DNA of 64,000 nt from Parapristionchus giblindavisi (Eukaryota > Nematoda > Chromadorea > Rhabditida > Diplogasteridae): positions 282,501 through 346,500 of the forward strand of contig CALSFV010000060.1 in the NCBI GenBank assembly GCA_943737045.1. The letters are read 5' to 3'. Shown here piece after piece: positions 37,092 through 50,600 of the stretch. Made by a program: the position numbers and the translations under genes. The notes under the pieces were generated by a model. It was not told where the DNA came from, ran no database searches, and saw only the letters and a list, made by a program, of their open reading frames with translations. Within the stretch, counting starts at the first letter, position 1, and every line of letters begins with the position of its first letter.

Positions 37092-40000
37092 ATGACATAC
37101 CGTATCCCATCGGTTACTGTATCCCTCTTTCTGGTGCTGGCTGTGTCACTATCACTATGTGAAATAGATGAAGGCAGTGGCATTTTATTGTCAGCCGGAG
37201 AACTAGAACCGGATAATGGCACTACCGTCGATGGATCCGGTTTTGGCCCGGAACCCGGACCGGCGAATGGCACGGTGGTCACAACGACAATCCAGACGCC
37301 AGCTTCAACCTCGGGTATCGAATCATTGTTAGGTAAGTCAAACGTTTTTTTTTAAATTTCAAGCTGAAAGATACTCTAAAAATTTGCCGTGACAATGACT
37401 TGAAACCATAGTTGGATCAAAAATTACTTGGGTAAGAGATTGTGTCATAAATTGGGTCATACCTTTGATTTTCATACGTTTTCCGTATTGAAAAGCCCGA
37501 GCCTTGATCTCGCCGCATTTGTAGTGTCAATCACTCATCAGCTTTTACTAATCCTCCCCTTCATGTCAACAAATCAGCCAACTTCTATTCTCATCCGTCC
37601 ATCACCTCTCCTCTCTGTTATTGAATTGATACAAGTGAAGAGTGACAGGTTGAGAAGAGTTGATGAGAGGAGGGAGATGTAGGTGATGAGGATGAGTTAA
37701 AGGCAAAGTTAATTTGAAACTCTGGCAAGGCTCTCTCGTTGACAAAGAAAATGAGAGAGAATTGGCAGAGCGGAGAGTTTCAAATTAGCTTTAAATATAG
37801 ATACAGAGTTAGAAGGAGAGGCACAAATTTGACTGATTTTGGGCAATCACTTGCCCAAAATCATCGATTACGGTTTAGCCCACATTCGAGCAATAGTTTG
37901 CCCATACTGTCCAGAGGAGTGATATTTACTTTATCTGGTTACTGGATCTGTAGCGATATGAGATGTTTCCACTGATCCTTGTTTCAAAATGTTCATAAAA
38001 GCCTGGACCACCGTTCTTCACAAATTGTCATGATGCTCCATCCTTCAAAATATTGCAAAGGAATGACTTCTGTTTACGGTACTATCAGATCTGAAATACT
38101 ATCGAACGAAAACGAAAATGGGCAAGAGAGTGTGTCATTTTTTTCGTTTCTTTTTTTTCGCAACTTTTGAACAGAGGGTTATCATGTTGTAATCGATATC
38201 AAATATGAATCTGACGATGCTGGGGAAGGAAGATATTGCTATCCATCTTCTTTTTGAATCCTCTCCGTCTCTCTCCCTCTCTCTCTCTCTCCCTATCTCT
38301 CTCTCTCTCTAACTCTCTCTCTCTCTCTCTCTCTCTCCATATCCCTCTCTCTCCCTCTCCCTTCCCTCTATCTCGCAGTTCCCAAATCCCTTGGGTGAAC
38401 GGATCTCTCGCTCTTTCTCAGTCATTTTGACGCAGACACGCGATCTGTGAAGAGACATTGGTGAAACAAGGATGGATGGGAGGGGAGATGGGGAAGAGTG
38501 AGGGAAGGGGGATGGGTAGAGGGATGAGTAGAGAGGGAGAGGGAGAAAGGGAGGGTGGAGAGAGATGGGTAAAGAGAGAGATGAAGGAAAACTTAGAGAT
38601 CCGGAGGGGACAGGGGAAAGAGAGGAGAGGAGGAGAAAAATATCTGAAGTAGATGTCGTGATATGTTTTGCCATGATTAATTTATGCAATTCTTTCAATG
38701 ATCCTTTTCTTTATCTATTTTCTCTTAATCTATAACGGGATAGAAAACAATAACTGTACTCGTGAAATCGGATCTACCGGCCCCCAATCGAGGATTTATT
38801 GAAAACAATACAGAAATAATAACGAAAATATTTAGCAAACAATGTCCCTGGTTGCATTCCAAATCTTGTACGGTCTCCTGATTTAGTGAAAGTCAAAATA
38901 AATGAATTACGCTGGCTAGTCTCAATTTTCCAGGCCTCAATCTTCCAGGCGCTGGATCATGAAAATGTTTATTATTATAGTAATTTATAACTTTAGTATT
39001 ATTGAATCCTAGCAGAAATACATTTCCACTTCCTCGAAGTTCTTCGAAGAATAGTTTCACAAAGAGTTCAAGTTTCAATGACCCTCATTCTTCCGGATTT
39101 AAAGACTTTCAATAATGGATCGGGCCTTTAAAGAACGATCGAAAAGCATACATATGATGTCATTTCGCCGCAATTACTCGTTATTGTAGCCTCTTCATCT
39201 CGTACGTTCTGCGTTCCCTATAGGGTTGACTAAATTTTGTTCTTTGTCTTCAGTCTCTCCCTCGTTCCGTCTCAAAACTCATTGTGAATTATAATGAATA
39301 TCGAATCTAAAACGAGATTTTTAAAAATTTTTATTGAGGAAAAATTGAGGAATCATGCTAACGCCGACAACAGAAAGAGAGCGTGAAAAAATAACTGAGG
39401 AAAAGAAAAATCGAAATATCTTTTCGGATTCGATCGAATGTGATTAGTTCTTATTTCCATTATTCCTTTCTCCGTTGTCGACTGTTTTCTAATCAATTTG
39501 ACTTATGTTCTGTTCAAGGGTTGGTAAATGAAATGCGGAGAAAACTCTCCTTATTTACTCAATCCCTCGCCAGGTTTCTTTCATTTAAGAGACTTTTTAA
39601 CAGCAGATTATTCCATTCTATTCAAGACATCCTTCCATTTAAAGGCATACCCAAAGATAATTATACTCTCCTCTCTGGCAACGCTCTCTCGCTTCCTTTC
39701 TATGCGAGACAGTGCAGCTAGGGCGGAGAGTAAACTTAGCTCGGGGTGTGCCTTAAACGTATCCTGATGAAAAACAGAGTGAGCATGACGGCTTAAATGA
39801 TTAATACACGCTGAAGATCCCTGGTTGGTCCCCTGTGGGGATTTGACACATGAGAGGGAGGGAGAGAGGAGAGAGTTGGAAAGGGAGAGGGAGAGAGAAA
39901 GGGAGAGGGAGGGAGGAGAGCGAGGGGAAGAGTGAGGGGGGGGGGAGTTGGAAAAGAGAAGCTCATTCTCGTTTTCGATAAGGCAAGATCTGTCAAAATA

Positions 40001-43000
40001 TGAGCAATGAGGGAGGAGCAGAAAGAAATGGGACTTTTTTAGCTATCACATCCTCGTTTCTAGTTTCACTTTGTTATGAAGTAGTCTTCTTGAAAAATGG
40101 CAATGATGCCATTGTACAGTCGATGACAGCAACAAATAGATAAATAGACAATAGGCTCAGTGAAGGATATCATGCATTACCACCCATTCGTCCCATTGAA
40201 GTGTGTCTTCAATCTTTTTTTTTGAACGTTTCTTTTTTGATTCTTGCATAGCTCCATTCAAATTGCAACAATTGCAAGAAATGTAGTATGCGCGGCGCAG
40301 CTGGTTGCCCTATTCAGCAGGGTACTGAAAAGCCGGAAGAGGGGAATAGAGAGGGCTACATCATGAAAAAGGGATAGAATAGAGAAGTATACAAGATGAA
40401 GAGAGGAGGGATCGGCAGTACTAATCAAGCCTTTATGTTCGCAGAGGACTTTGACTAGGATAAAACGAATTCGTCCCTAAATTTCAACTCTTTCTCTATA
40501 TCTCTCTCTCGCTTTTCCATCTCAAAAGAACCGACATATAAAGAAATATAAGAACTCGAAATACACATGAATATGTAATAGTGCTGCTCATTATTCATCC
40601 CCTTTCGGTGACAAAGAACCGGGACTTATTTCCGGTGCGGGGGAGTTCGTCTCACTCCCCCTAAACATCCTTGCTAACAATAACGACTAAGGAATCCGCT
40701 GATTCTGGGAAAACAACGGAGAGTAGAGCATCTGCAACTCATAAAGCTAGCCATTATAATGTGCAATAACGCATATCCATGAACTTCTCATGTTATTGGA
40801 TATTCAATGCCCCTGCAGATGAGAGTGTGGAGATGGTTCAATTGTAATGCTCAAAACTATGAAAAAAGAAAACACGGAATATCTAGATGATATTTTCTAC
40901 ATTTTTGCGTTCACATTATTCTGTGAGTTCAGTTCGGTCTATTACAATGACAAAATGTAAATTTTTATGACGAGAATATTATAGGGAAGAAAAGAAAATT
41001 TGTAAAATCTGAATCGTCGAGATTTAAAAGTACTTTGTTGTTCTGACATGAGCACAGCAGTTAGCGTGTAATATGTGGAAGTTGTAAAAGCAGTTGCGCT
41101 TGCACAACTACTTTTATGCTCATTCTAGGATGCAGACATAATGATAATTCATGTAGACAGTAGGCAACCGAACTAACAAACTGAGCAGTAAACTTACTAG
41201 TTAAACTGAGGTTGATCTTACTGGACTGGGCACCGTGTACTACGAGTGGTTGTGTAGATTTTGTTGGCAAACTTTTTCGACGAAAATTCAATGATCTCGC
41301 ACAATATGAAGACAGTAAACTTGACCCTTTCAGAGACCTTCGAATTCGATCATGAAGAAAGGCTGCTCATCGATATGTTTAGGTGAGGTTTGAAATTCTG
41401 CACATTATTCCAAGTGACTTAACCTGACAACCCGAGCGTATCTGAGTTATTCTAACGAAAAGACTCTTGTTATTTGATCTGATACGAATTTAAACGTCTT
41501 CCAGAGAGTACAACTACCTCATTCGGCCCGTTCCCAGTGTGTACTCGAAACCGGTGATAGTACAGTTTGGCGTTGCCATGATTCTGCTAATCAATGTTGT
41601 AAGTATTTTAATTGGGCTCATCCTTGCTTATCTCTACTCTTAAAGGTGCAATCCTGCCAATATAGAAGAAAAAATTCTTTTTTATGGTTGCTCGCATTGG
41701 AATCATGATCATTGACGTTCAGGAAAAGGGCGCGTTTTTCGAAAATTAGAATAATTCGGCAATTTATTTTGAACCCATAGCAATGAGCCAACAATGCGTG
41801 ACAGCACTGACAATTGAGCCAATGGATTGATGTAAGGGACTGTAACTTCTTGTCTATTATTCCTCATTTTTAGTATACGTTGAATGCTTGCATAAATATT
41901 CTGGTCTCTTTAAGTCGATAAAGTTAAACTTATTTATCCAGGACGAACGCAACCAAATCCTTCAAACGAACGTTTGGCTTACCATGAAATGGAACGACTA
42001 CCAGCTCAAGTAAGTTCTCATTACACCGTACTCCAATTGGTATCACCAGTGCCGTACTCTAATTTCTTACGCTCACCACTGTAATCAACTAGTATATCAT
42101 GATATTACTCCGTAACCCAGTATCGTAAACCCATTTACATCTTGGTCCCAGGTGGAATCCTGCCGAATACGGAAACGTCACGCACATCCACGTCCCATCC
42201 GATCGAGTGTGGCTACCCGACATCGTTCTGTTCAATAAGTGAGAAATAATTTTATTTAAAAAGATTGTACATGAATTTCTACTCAAGTAATCTGGTTTTT
42301 ACGCTTTGCAATTTGTATAGATTCATAGTTGGGCTGTGGCTAACTCTTATTTTTGTCATTCTCAGTTATTGTCCTGCATCACAAACAACGGGAGGCTCAT
42401 GCTCTGGTTGTTTTTTGTTATCTATCTCTCACTGGTAAAGACAGTAGATCACATGCTTCACGGATTCTCTATCTCTCACATTCTCTCCATCCAGTCATAG
42501 AAATTTTCCTAGTATTCCCTTGGTATGGTGCCCACAGTGAATATCATACTTACATTATGGTCAAGGGTTTTTTGTAATTGTCTATATCACCTCTGCCCAA
42601 CTGTTTCACACTTTTCCTTAGCCGCTCCCCCTATCTTTAACCACCTGTACTCTCTCCATTCCCCCTCCTCTGTCGTACCCTCTATTCATCCCTGATTGCG
42701 CCAAAGGAAGTACAAGCCCAATTGAGTTTGAGTCTCTGCGAGACAATGGGAGGTGGACGAGAGACAACAGAAAGTGAGAGAGTACAGGCTGTTAGAGAGG
42801 ACGAGAGAGTGAACAAACTTGAGAGAGTGCAGAGAAAGAAAGAAGCGAGAATGAGAGAGTACATGAAAGTGAGAGAGTTTAGACAGTTAGAGAGGGCGAG
42901 ATAGCACGGGAATGAGGAGAGTGAGCGAGATAAAAGGAGCGTAGAGAGTGTGGTGAGGTGAGAGAGTGTTGGGCTGGGCTATATTAGGGATACGCTAGAG

Positions 43001-46000
43001 GCGTGTAATGGAATAGAAGCGATAGAGAACTCCGAGTTCGGCGATGGGAAAATTGAGGAATCAGATTCCATTTAAGGAGCGTGGGCTTGTTTCTTCGTAT
43101 CATGCACAATTTCATAGAGAAATTTGCATATGAAGAAATAAAATAAGGGATAATGGGAATATTACAAAGTTCAGAACGGGCTTACTCCATTTCATAGCTA
43201 TATGAAAAATTCCTTTACTTTTTATTCAGTGCGGATGGCAACTACGAGGTCAGCTTCCGTTCCAATGTCCTGATCGAGCATAATGGTGACGTCACTTGGG
43301 TACCACCAGCGATGTATCTATCGAGGTGAGATCAAAGATCAAAGATCAAAAGGGCGGAAAGATCAAAGATCAAAGTTCAGTTGCCGCATCGACGTCGAGT
43401 TCTTTCCATTCGATGAGCAGACATGCGATATGATTTTCGGTCAGTTCGTTCCTTATAACCAATGAGTAATTAGTGAATAATTGAACCTTACGACGTGGAC
43501 TTATTCTTAGGACTTTAAAGGTCCGCTCTGAAAATTCTCTCTGGTATTACAGACAAAGAAAGCGATAAAGAATTTCCAGAGCGGAGTTTCAAATTAGCTG
43601 CTAGAGCTGTATCTTTAACATTAATCCCTAAAACAATTCAGGCTCTTGGACGTACAGCTCGGACGAGGTCCGTTTGTCGTGGTACAATGATATTCGAGCT
43701 GTGCAATTAACAGACTATCAGTAAGTCCATCAGTAATCTTGGACAATCAGCCTGTCAGACTAGCTGGCTAGCAGACTAGAAGTACAGACAGACCTCCGAG
43801 TCTTACTCATTTTTCGTCAAGAATTTCAAATCAACATGAATGAATAGTGTAGTTTAGACCAATATTTAACTATTTATGATAAGATCCGGACTTCTAATCG
43901 GCCAGAGTATATGAATGGATCGTCAATACGAATTTAAATTTTCAAAAAAAAAAATGAATTTTAAGATATTCTGGTATCTGGGATGTCATCGACGTACCTG
44001 GTCATCTTGTCTACCTTGCTAAGACCAAGGAGAGCAAGATCGTATTCAACATCGTCATCAGAAGGTAAAAACTATCCAAGATCAAAGATCAAATATCAAA
44101 CTACAATTGGTAATTTTAAGAAAGACCCTCTTCTACACCGTCATTTTGATCATTCCTACCGTACTCATCGCTTTCCTGTCCATGACCGCATTCTATCTGC
44201 CAACAGAATCCGGAGGTACAAACTATTTGACGGCCCTGGCTTTGCATGAAAAGATGGCCTGGACTAATTGACGGTTCTGATCAAGACAATGATAAATGTT
44301 CAGAGAAGATATCGTTGACGATCAACTTGCTGCTCGCGTTGGTTGTGTTCCTGCTGCTGGTGTCTAAGGTGAGAGCAAAATACAACATGCCAAGAGCAGG
44401 CTACAAAGATCAAATATCAGGTATCAAACTACAAACACCTAAATAAAAACTTAAGATTTTACCACCGACATCGAATATCCCGTTGATGGGCAAATATCTC
44501 CTGCTAGCGTTCGTGCTGAACATCGTGACTGTTGTGGTTAGTAATTCTATCGAAACTGCTTCTTCGCATAGATCAAAGATCAATCAATAAAGATCAAATA
44601 TTCAAATACATGATCAAATACATACATTTTTGAAAGATTGAAGATTACGATATGATAGATCATCCAACGTAAAATCGAAAAGACAATACTCAACAGCCAC
44701 TAAAGATCAAAGATTAAAGTACGAAGATCAAAGATCCTCATCTCAGGTTACGGTGATCATAGTGAACATCTACTTCCGATCGCCCATCTCACACGAAATG
44801 CCAGATTATGTGAAGAAGATCTTCCTGGACTTCCTACCGAGGTTAGTTTTATTTAACATTGTGTTATTTGACATACAATTTTTACTTATGCATTGAAATC
44901 CTGTCTATTGCTCCCCATTAAAATCGACTAGGCTCTTCTAATATTTAAATACAAAAAAATTAAATAAAAATACAACAAAATCGATTAAAGAGTACTAATG
45001 ATGCGGCGTCCAGAACGAATTCCCATTTTCAATGGTTACTTCATCGAGGAATACTGTGCCAGTGAGATCTTCGATGCGAGTAAGTACCCAAGACTTACCA
45101 TGAACTTATCCATTAAGATACTTACCTTTAAACTATCCTAGCTAAATCTCTGTTCAGTACCCATAGTTGCCAGCGTAGGTATCATGGCTTGTGATGGATC
45201 TCGGTTTGTGGTTCCCGTATCTTACCGTAACCATTACAGGTCTCGTCATGCCCTCCATGGCTGCAACCATCGTGCCCTTTCTAGGCATCAACATCGATCA
45301 AGTACTGTATCTTTATTGATTTTTCTAAAGTTTGAATTATCGATTGATTGTAGCCTTCCACGTCTACTGCAGACAACGGAAATGGACAGGCTAGTACAGG
45401 AAAGAATAAACGGTATGAAGAAAAGAAACGACAATGAAAAATAAACATAAAAGGAAAGATTTAGCTATCGTTCTTCATTTATTTGAAATTAAACGATCCG
45501 AATTTGCCAAACGCTTACACTTACTTTCTTTACGATAGTTTGGATCTGTAGTGCCTAATTACTTTGTGGTTCGACATGAAAATGACCATCTTGATCATTA
45601 CAGTAGTTGGGCACGACGTCTTAGTCGACGATTAAGCTTTTCTTCTAGAAAGAAGAAGAGCGAAGTGCGCGAGGAGGAGGAAGAGGTTTGGTCTTTGATC
45701 TTTGATTTTCGATCTTTGATCTTTGAACTTTCCAGGAGTCAGCTCTAGATGCTACCTCGGCGAAGAGGAAACAGCCCGAGTCTAGAGATGAGAAGATCTC
45801 GCGAGAGTTGAAGACTACGGTGGAGGCAGTTGCTTATATCGCCGAACACATGAAGGGACAGATGAGCGATAAGAAGGTCTTATTTTGTCACCATATCACC
45901 ACAATACTACTAATCTTTGATTATGAACGACCGCTCAGCACTGATACTCTCTCATGATTGAAATTTTCTCAAAGACTGTTCTCTCTCGCTCTCCGAAGAA

Positions 46001-46451
46001 AATGTCTTGAATGAAAACACTGTGTCACGTGTAAAGCAAATTCTGCTTACAGTAAATCACTTGTCACTTGTCCAAATCAATAGTGAAACACAAAAGCAAA
46101 CTCCATGTTAAAATTCGATGTTTCTCTTAAATCCATGCCATGATAGATTGTTTTTTTTAATTCGCTTTATCCTTTTCAGGCCCGTGATGACTGGAAATAC
46201 GTCGCGATGGTAGTCGATCGACTATTACTGTTGATCTTTTTCGGGGTCACTCTAGGAGGAACCATTGGTATTTTTTAAATTAATTAGTTAAGTTACGGAT
46301 AAATCAAGAGTATAAAGCATATCGCGAACTGGTTTAATTTCAAATAAATATTTCAGGTATTATTTGCTCGGCTCCTCATGTCTTCGATTTTGTCGATCAA
46401 GAAAAGGTCATCAAAGAGATCAATCAACGATATATGAATGTTAGCGCTTAG
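37092..46451 (+). CDS. acr-2: ACR-2-like non-alpha nicotinic AChR subunit, 20 exons
   Basis: Structural subunit of an acetylcholine-gated cation channel. Exons: 37092-37332, 41334-41382, 41505-41598, 41942-42009, 42152-42238, 43230-43325, 43381-43439, 43642-43720, 43966-44064, 44121-44215, 44304-44368, 44456-44536, 44747-44841, 44991-45079, 45240-45301, 45354-45412, 45649-45685, 45736-45876, 46180-46267, 46357-46451 (592 codons). Signal peptide (MTYRIPSV..., with an alternative ATG at 37065), then a Gly/Pro/Thr-rich N-terminal spacer. Cys-loop C213-C227. Loop C has no vicinal cysteines, so it is non-alpha. M1-M3 are conserved (SGEKISLT at M2, Val at 13'). The M3-M4 loop has [23 protein letters not shown], typical as I recall of ACR-2, followed by M4 and [14 protein letters not shown]13' is the position reported as mutated in the C. 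elegans acr-2 gain-of-function allele. ACR-3 or LEV-1 are alternatives. The 4-kb first intron might hide a small exon. Confidence 0.82.
37697..37796. mobile_element. Palindromic MITE family 1, copy in intron 1 of the ACR-2-like gene
   Basis: TTAAAGGCAAAGTTAATTTG at the left; GCAGAGCGGAGAGTTTCAAA and TAGCTTTAAA at the right. Confidence 0.65.
38265..38640. repeat. CT block facing a GA block in intron 1 of the ACR-2-like gene
   Basis: CTCTCTCTC repeats at 38265-38370 and GGGAGAGGGAGA repeats at 38480-38640. Confidence 0.8.
39638..39757. mobile_element. Palindromic MITE family 1, copy in intron 1 of the ACR-2-like gene
   Basis: TTTAAAGGCATACCCAAAGA at the left; AGCTCGGGGTGTGCCTTAAA at the right. 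Confidence 0.75.
42740..42970 (+). repeat. GAGAGAGTG-type degenerate repeat in an ACR-2-like intron
   Basis: The word GAGAGAGT(G/A) recurs about ten times at irregular 10-30 nt spacing; no exon was recognised. Confidence 0.65.
43513..43618. mobile_element. Palindromic MITE family 1, copy in an ACR-2-like intron
   Basis: The left arm is shortened (TTTAAAGGTCCGCTCTG); the right arm carries CCAGAGCGGAGTTTCAAATT. Confidence 0.6.
44573..44740 (+). repeat. GATCAAA heptamer clusters in ACR-2-like introns
   Basis: GATCAAAGATCAA and variants recur here and also at 43331-43378, 44075-44098 and 45688-45731 (inverse), each within 100 nt of a splice junction. Confidence 0.7.
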
Positions 46452-46841
46452 ATAAATTGTATTATCATTATTGTATTTAATTTATAGCCATGTATTGTAC
46501 CCTATGATGAATATAGACCCATCCTCATCTGAGCAAATATTGCCTGATTTGATAAATTGATTGATTGATTGATGTATTGTACAAGTTTTGTAATCTATTA
46601 GTCAAATGTTTCAACGTGTACCATGATTGTTCTAGTGCTATCTCTCACGAATTTCGGGTCGATAAAATCTTTATTCATGATTTCTTTTCTCGGACATCTA
46701 ACAGTTATTAAATACACAATCATTATTGTACTGCACTTTTTTCTATTATTACCTAATCAATACACTTCTTGATACAATTTTGTAAAAATCTTGAATTAAA
46801 AAAAAATTAATCAAGCTGATAAAATTCAATTATTCCTGCAG
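46452..46841 (+). other. Short gap between ACR-2-like and ACR-3-like genes
   Basis: This is 390 nt from the stop of the upstream gene to the first recognised exon of the next. No canonical AATAAA was seen after the upstream stop. Hydrophobic ATG-started frames exist (for example at 46623 and 46664) that could supply the missing signal-peptide exon, but none gave a donor of the right phase. A shared pre-mRNA, resolved by spliced-leader trans-splicing, is plausible. Confidence 0.4.
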
Positions 46842-47645
46842 TAACTCTTACGCTCTGTTCGTGTTCGGAGGACGAAGAGAGACTATTGATCGAACTATTC
46901 GATGGATACAATCAACTCGTTCGTCCTGTGCCTAATGCCTCGTCGCCACCGATAGAAGTGAGGTTACTTTATGAAATGTTTCTGGCTAATTGAGTTTTTG
47001 GTCACAGTACTCTAGCTAACTGAGAAACTATCCACTCTGATCACATTCTCTCGTGGACAATGTGGATGTAGATTTTTTTAAAGTCAATTCGACAACAATC
47101 TCTTCAGTTAAATCAACACCCTGAGCTAATTTAAAACTCTCCGCTCTGGCTCACTCGCTTTTTTGTCTACGAGAGAGCCAGAGTGGAAAGTAGAATTTGC
47201 TTGGAATGTGCGTTCAGCATATCTCAATGAAAGATCAGTGAACTATGAAAATACTATTGGCGAAGGTTTCCAACGATTGAACTTCAACAAGATCCGTCCA
47301 TTCAGGTAGCATTCTCGCTAGCCATGGTGTTACTAATCAACGTAGACGAGAAGAACCAAATCATGCACACAAACGTGTGGCCGACGATGGTTAGAGTTCT
47401 TCTCATAATTTATGATCTTTGATCATTTTCTTGCTGTTGGCTCTATTGCCTAACGATTTATAAAAAAAGTGCATTGATCTTTGGGCACTTCTTCGGTTTC
47501 TGGCCACCCCCCCTCTCCTCTCTCCTCTCGCTATCATTTTGCGTAGTAACTGACCCTCTTCTCGGTTGTAGTAAAATCAACCGCATCATCGTCCTCCTAG
47601 TGAGGACGACCGCTCCATTCGATCGAAAAGATCGAAATGGGGCTT

Positions 47646-47681
<36 letters not shown>

Positions 47682-50600
47682 GAGGGGGGGGTGGCCAGAA
47701 ACCGAAGAAGTTCCGATCTTTGATCTTTCAGAAATGGACCGACTATCAGATGAGATGGAAACCCAATGATTACGGTGGCATACAGACGATACGAGTGCCT
47801 CCTGAGAAAGTTTGGCTTCCAGACATCGTCTTGTTCAATAAGTTTGTTTACACCATCAAAATATCCCATATAGAGAGAAAAAAGCCACCACCACCACAGC
47901 TGAACATCACAGTACACTAGACTTTTGTCTAGTTAAATATAATAAAAAGTCTTATATTTAGTATTATATTTAAAAAAATCAACAACGGATATCTTTCAAA
48001 AAGACTTATCTAACAAATATATACCGATCGACGATTCGTTCAATTAAATGGATCAGTTATTATTATCCATATTATAATTGCAGTGCCGATGGGAACTACC
48101 TCGTTTCGTTCTATTCCAATGTTGTTGTCGAGCATACAGGTTAATTTTATTTTTTTAAATTATTTTCGCTTTTACATTTTTTATTATGTTATTTTTATTT
48201 TTTTAATTTTTATATTTTTGAAATTTAAAATAATGCATTGTGTATTCAGGAGACATGTTATGGGTGCCTCCAGCCATCTACGTGTCATCATGCACAATTG
48301 ATGTCGAGTACTTTCCTTTCGATGGTAAGTATTTTAGTATTTTCAAAAAAAGGAGTTTCTCAAGTGTCCGTGATCTGTGGCGAAACCTAGTATCATTTTC
48401 TTCAATGCTGATCACGAATACATTATCAACAGATAAAGGATCCACAGCGTTCTCATGACTTTCAAAGCAAGAACGACAGCTCAACATACAAACTCTCTCG
48501 AATACAATGGTCTCTCCTTTGTCTTGCTTTGGAAGAAAAATGGCTTGGACCAGAATACTGTGGATCGGGCCCATTTCTTGGATAATGCTAGAACAATATT
48601 CTTTTTAGAGCAAACGTGCATGATGATGTTTGGTTCGTGGACGTTCAAGAAGGACGAGGTTGTTCTTAGCTATCTAATGGGGAAACGACAGGTATGTAAC
48701 TTTTAAAACGATTTTTCATTTGGTAAAGCAAAATGGCTCTTGTATTTTCGTAAACAAGCTGGGGTGACAGAATGATAGCAAAAATATTCTAGTATACTAA
48801 TTTTTTTCTACTAAATTTTCGTACTAATCGCTAGAATCATCTGACACACATTTTCTAACAAAAATGTACGATGTCGTTTTTTTGGAATTTTACCAAATTT
48901 TTATTGGAGAAACGCTGTAGAGTTTTATAGGTTGAGCTCAACGACTACTCTCCCTCAGGAATTTGGGATGTAATGGACGTTCCAGGTATTCTTATCGAGG
49001 ATAGAAGTCGAATCATGTATCAGATCAAAATTAGAAGGTGAATTTCGAATGAAATTCCAATTCCGGTTAAAGTACTATAATGTATTTCTTTTCTTCAGGA
49101 AGACGCTCTTCTACACGGTCATTCTTATCATGCCTACTGTCATGATGGCTTTTCTATCTATGATGGTACGTTTATACAATACAATACAATACAATCTTTC
49201 CTTGCTCTTTTTTTTATAAATTACTTCAATTTATCCTATTTTTGCGATTCCACAGAATTATGGTATGGCCGATTCGTTATCAGGTGCTGTAATGAATATT
49301 TGCTGAAAATTAGTCGCTCGTAATGATCGCAAACAATGGAGAAATCACATGTCAACCCAGCTTGTGAGACAGCACCACCGACAAATTTGTTTAAAATGTA
49401 ACGTAGAAAATAACTGCAACGGAATTTCTTGTAGGTATTCTACCTACCAGCCGAGGCCTCTGAGAAGATCACTCTGGCTATCTCTATCCTTCTCGCTCTG
49501 GTTGTGTTTCTGCTGCTGGTTTCAAAGGTGAGAGAACAGATGTTGAATCAATGAAGCACTGGTTGAATTTCTATCAGGCACTGTTTTGCGGTGCTTCGTG
49601 GATGACTTTAGAAGTCTGAAATACAGATGATTTACGTAGAAAGATGAGCAAATTATTAGGAATCAATGACGGCATTACAGATTCTTCCTCCCACCTCATC
49701 TACAATACCGTTGATGGCCAAGTATCTGCTTCTGACATTCGTCATGAATATCATTACTATCATAGTTAGTTTTTCATCCAACTCTCATTAACAATTCATA
49801 CACATCCAGAAGGATCCAATTATTAGCATAAAACGCGTGAAATAGGGAGAATCTGTGGCATGGCAAATATTTTCCTTTGTGATCCTAACATAATGCACTG
49901 TTGACACGAAGGATACTTTAATTCAGGTTACCGTAGTCATAATCAACATCTACTTCCGTGGTCCCACCACGCATATTATGCAGCCGTGGGTGCGAACTGT
50001 GTTTCTGAAGGCGAGTCGATATTATTATCACTAAATCGTAGTAGCGCTTAAATGTAAAAAAAAAGGAAACAAATGATTTAACTGAAAAAAAAACTCATCA
50101 ACTCACTCACATGTTCATATCATCATAGTGTTTCGAGTAAAGTTAATTTCGCATCTTCTCATTTAAGAGAGATGGCCGTTAAGAGTCGACCACCCCCCGG
50201 ACACGTGCGCTAGCAATGAGAACTGGGAGTCCATACTTGGGTGTTAGGAGTGTCATCGGCCCTTATTACACAAAACAGCTGAAATTTCCTGTTTGTGCCC
50301 TCAGGCTATTAGAAAAATTAATTTAAAAAATAAACTTTTAAAAATCATAATTTCTCAAATTGTTGAGATGAAGTCTAAATACCATTTGCGATGCGTTTAG
50401 AATGCACAGTGCTTGCTAATTCACTATTAGCATCGAATGTGCGTTGATTCCTAAACCACTTTTTTGACTCAAAATTGTGGTTTTTCCGGACAAATCATCG
50501 ATTTTTGTAGCCGCTGACAAACATTTCCGACCAGGTATTGTAGCCTAAGAAATTTTGCATCGATTTCACTTAAAACTAGGTTCTTCCCGTTAGACCATTT

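Noticed and set aside
43283..43465. ORF joining two receptor exons through the GATCAAA repeat
   Set aside because: The intron between them is removed by the GT donor at 43326 and the acceptor at 43380; reading through would insert charged filler before the Cys-loop.
47474..47683. ORF ending in poly-Gly
   Set aside because: Product of the G run and the inverted repeat in an intron between two conserved exons.
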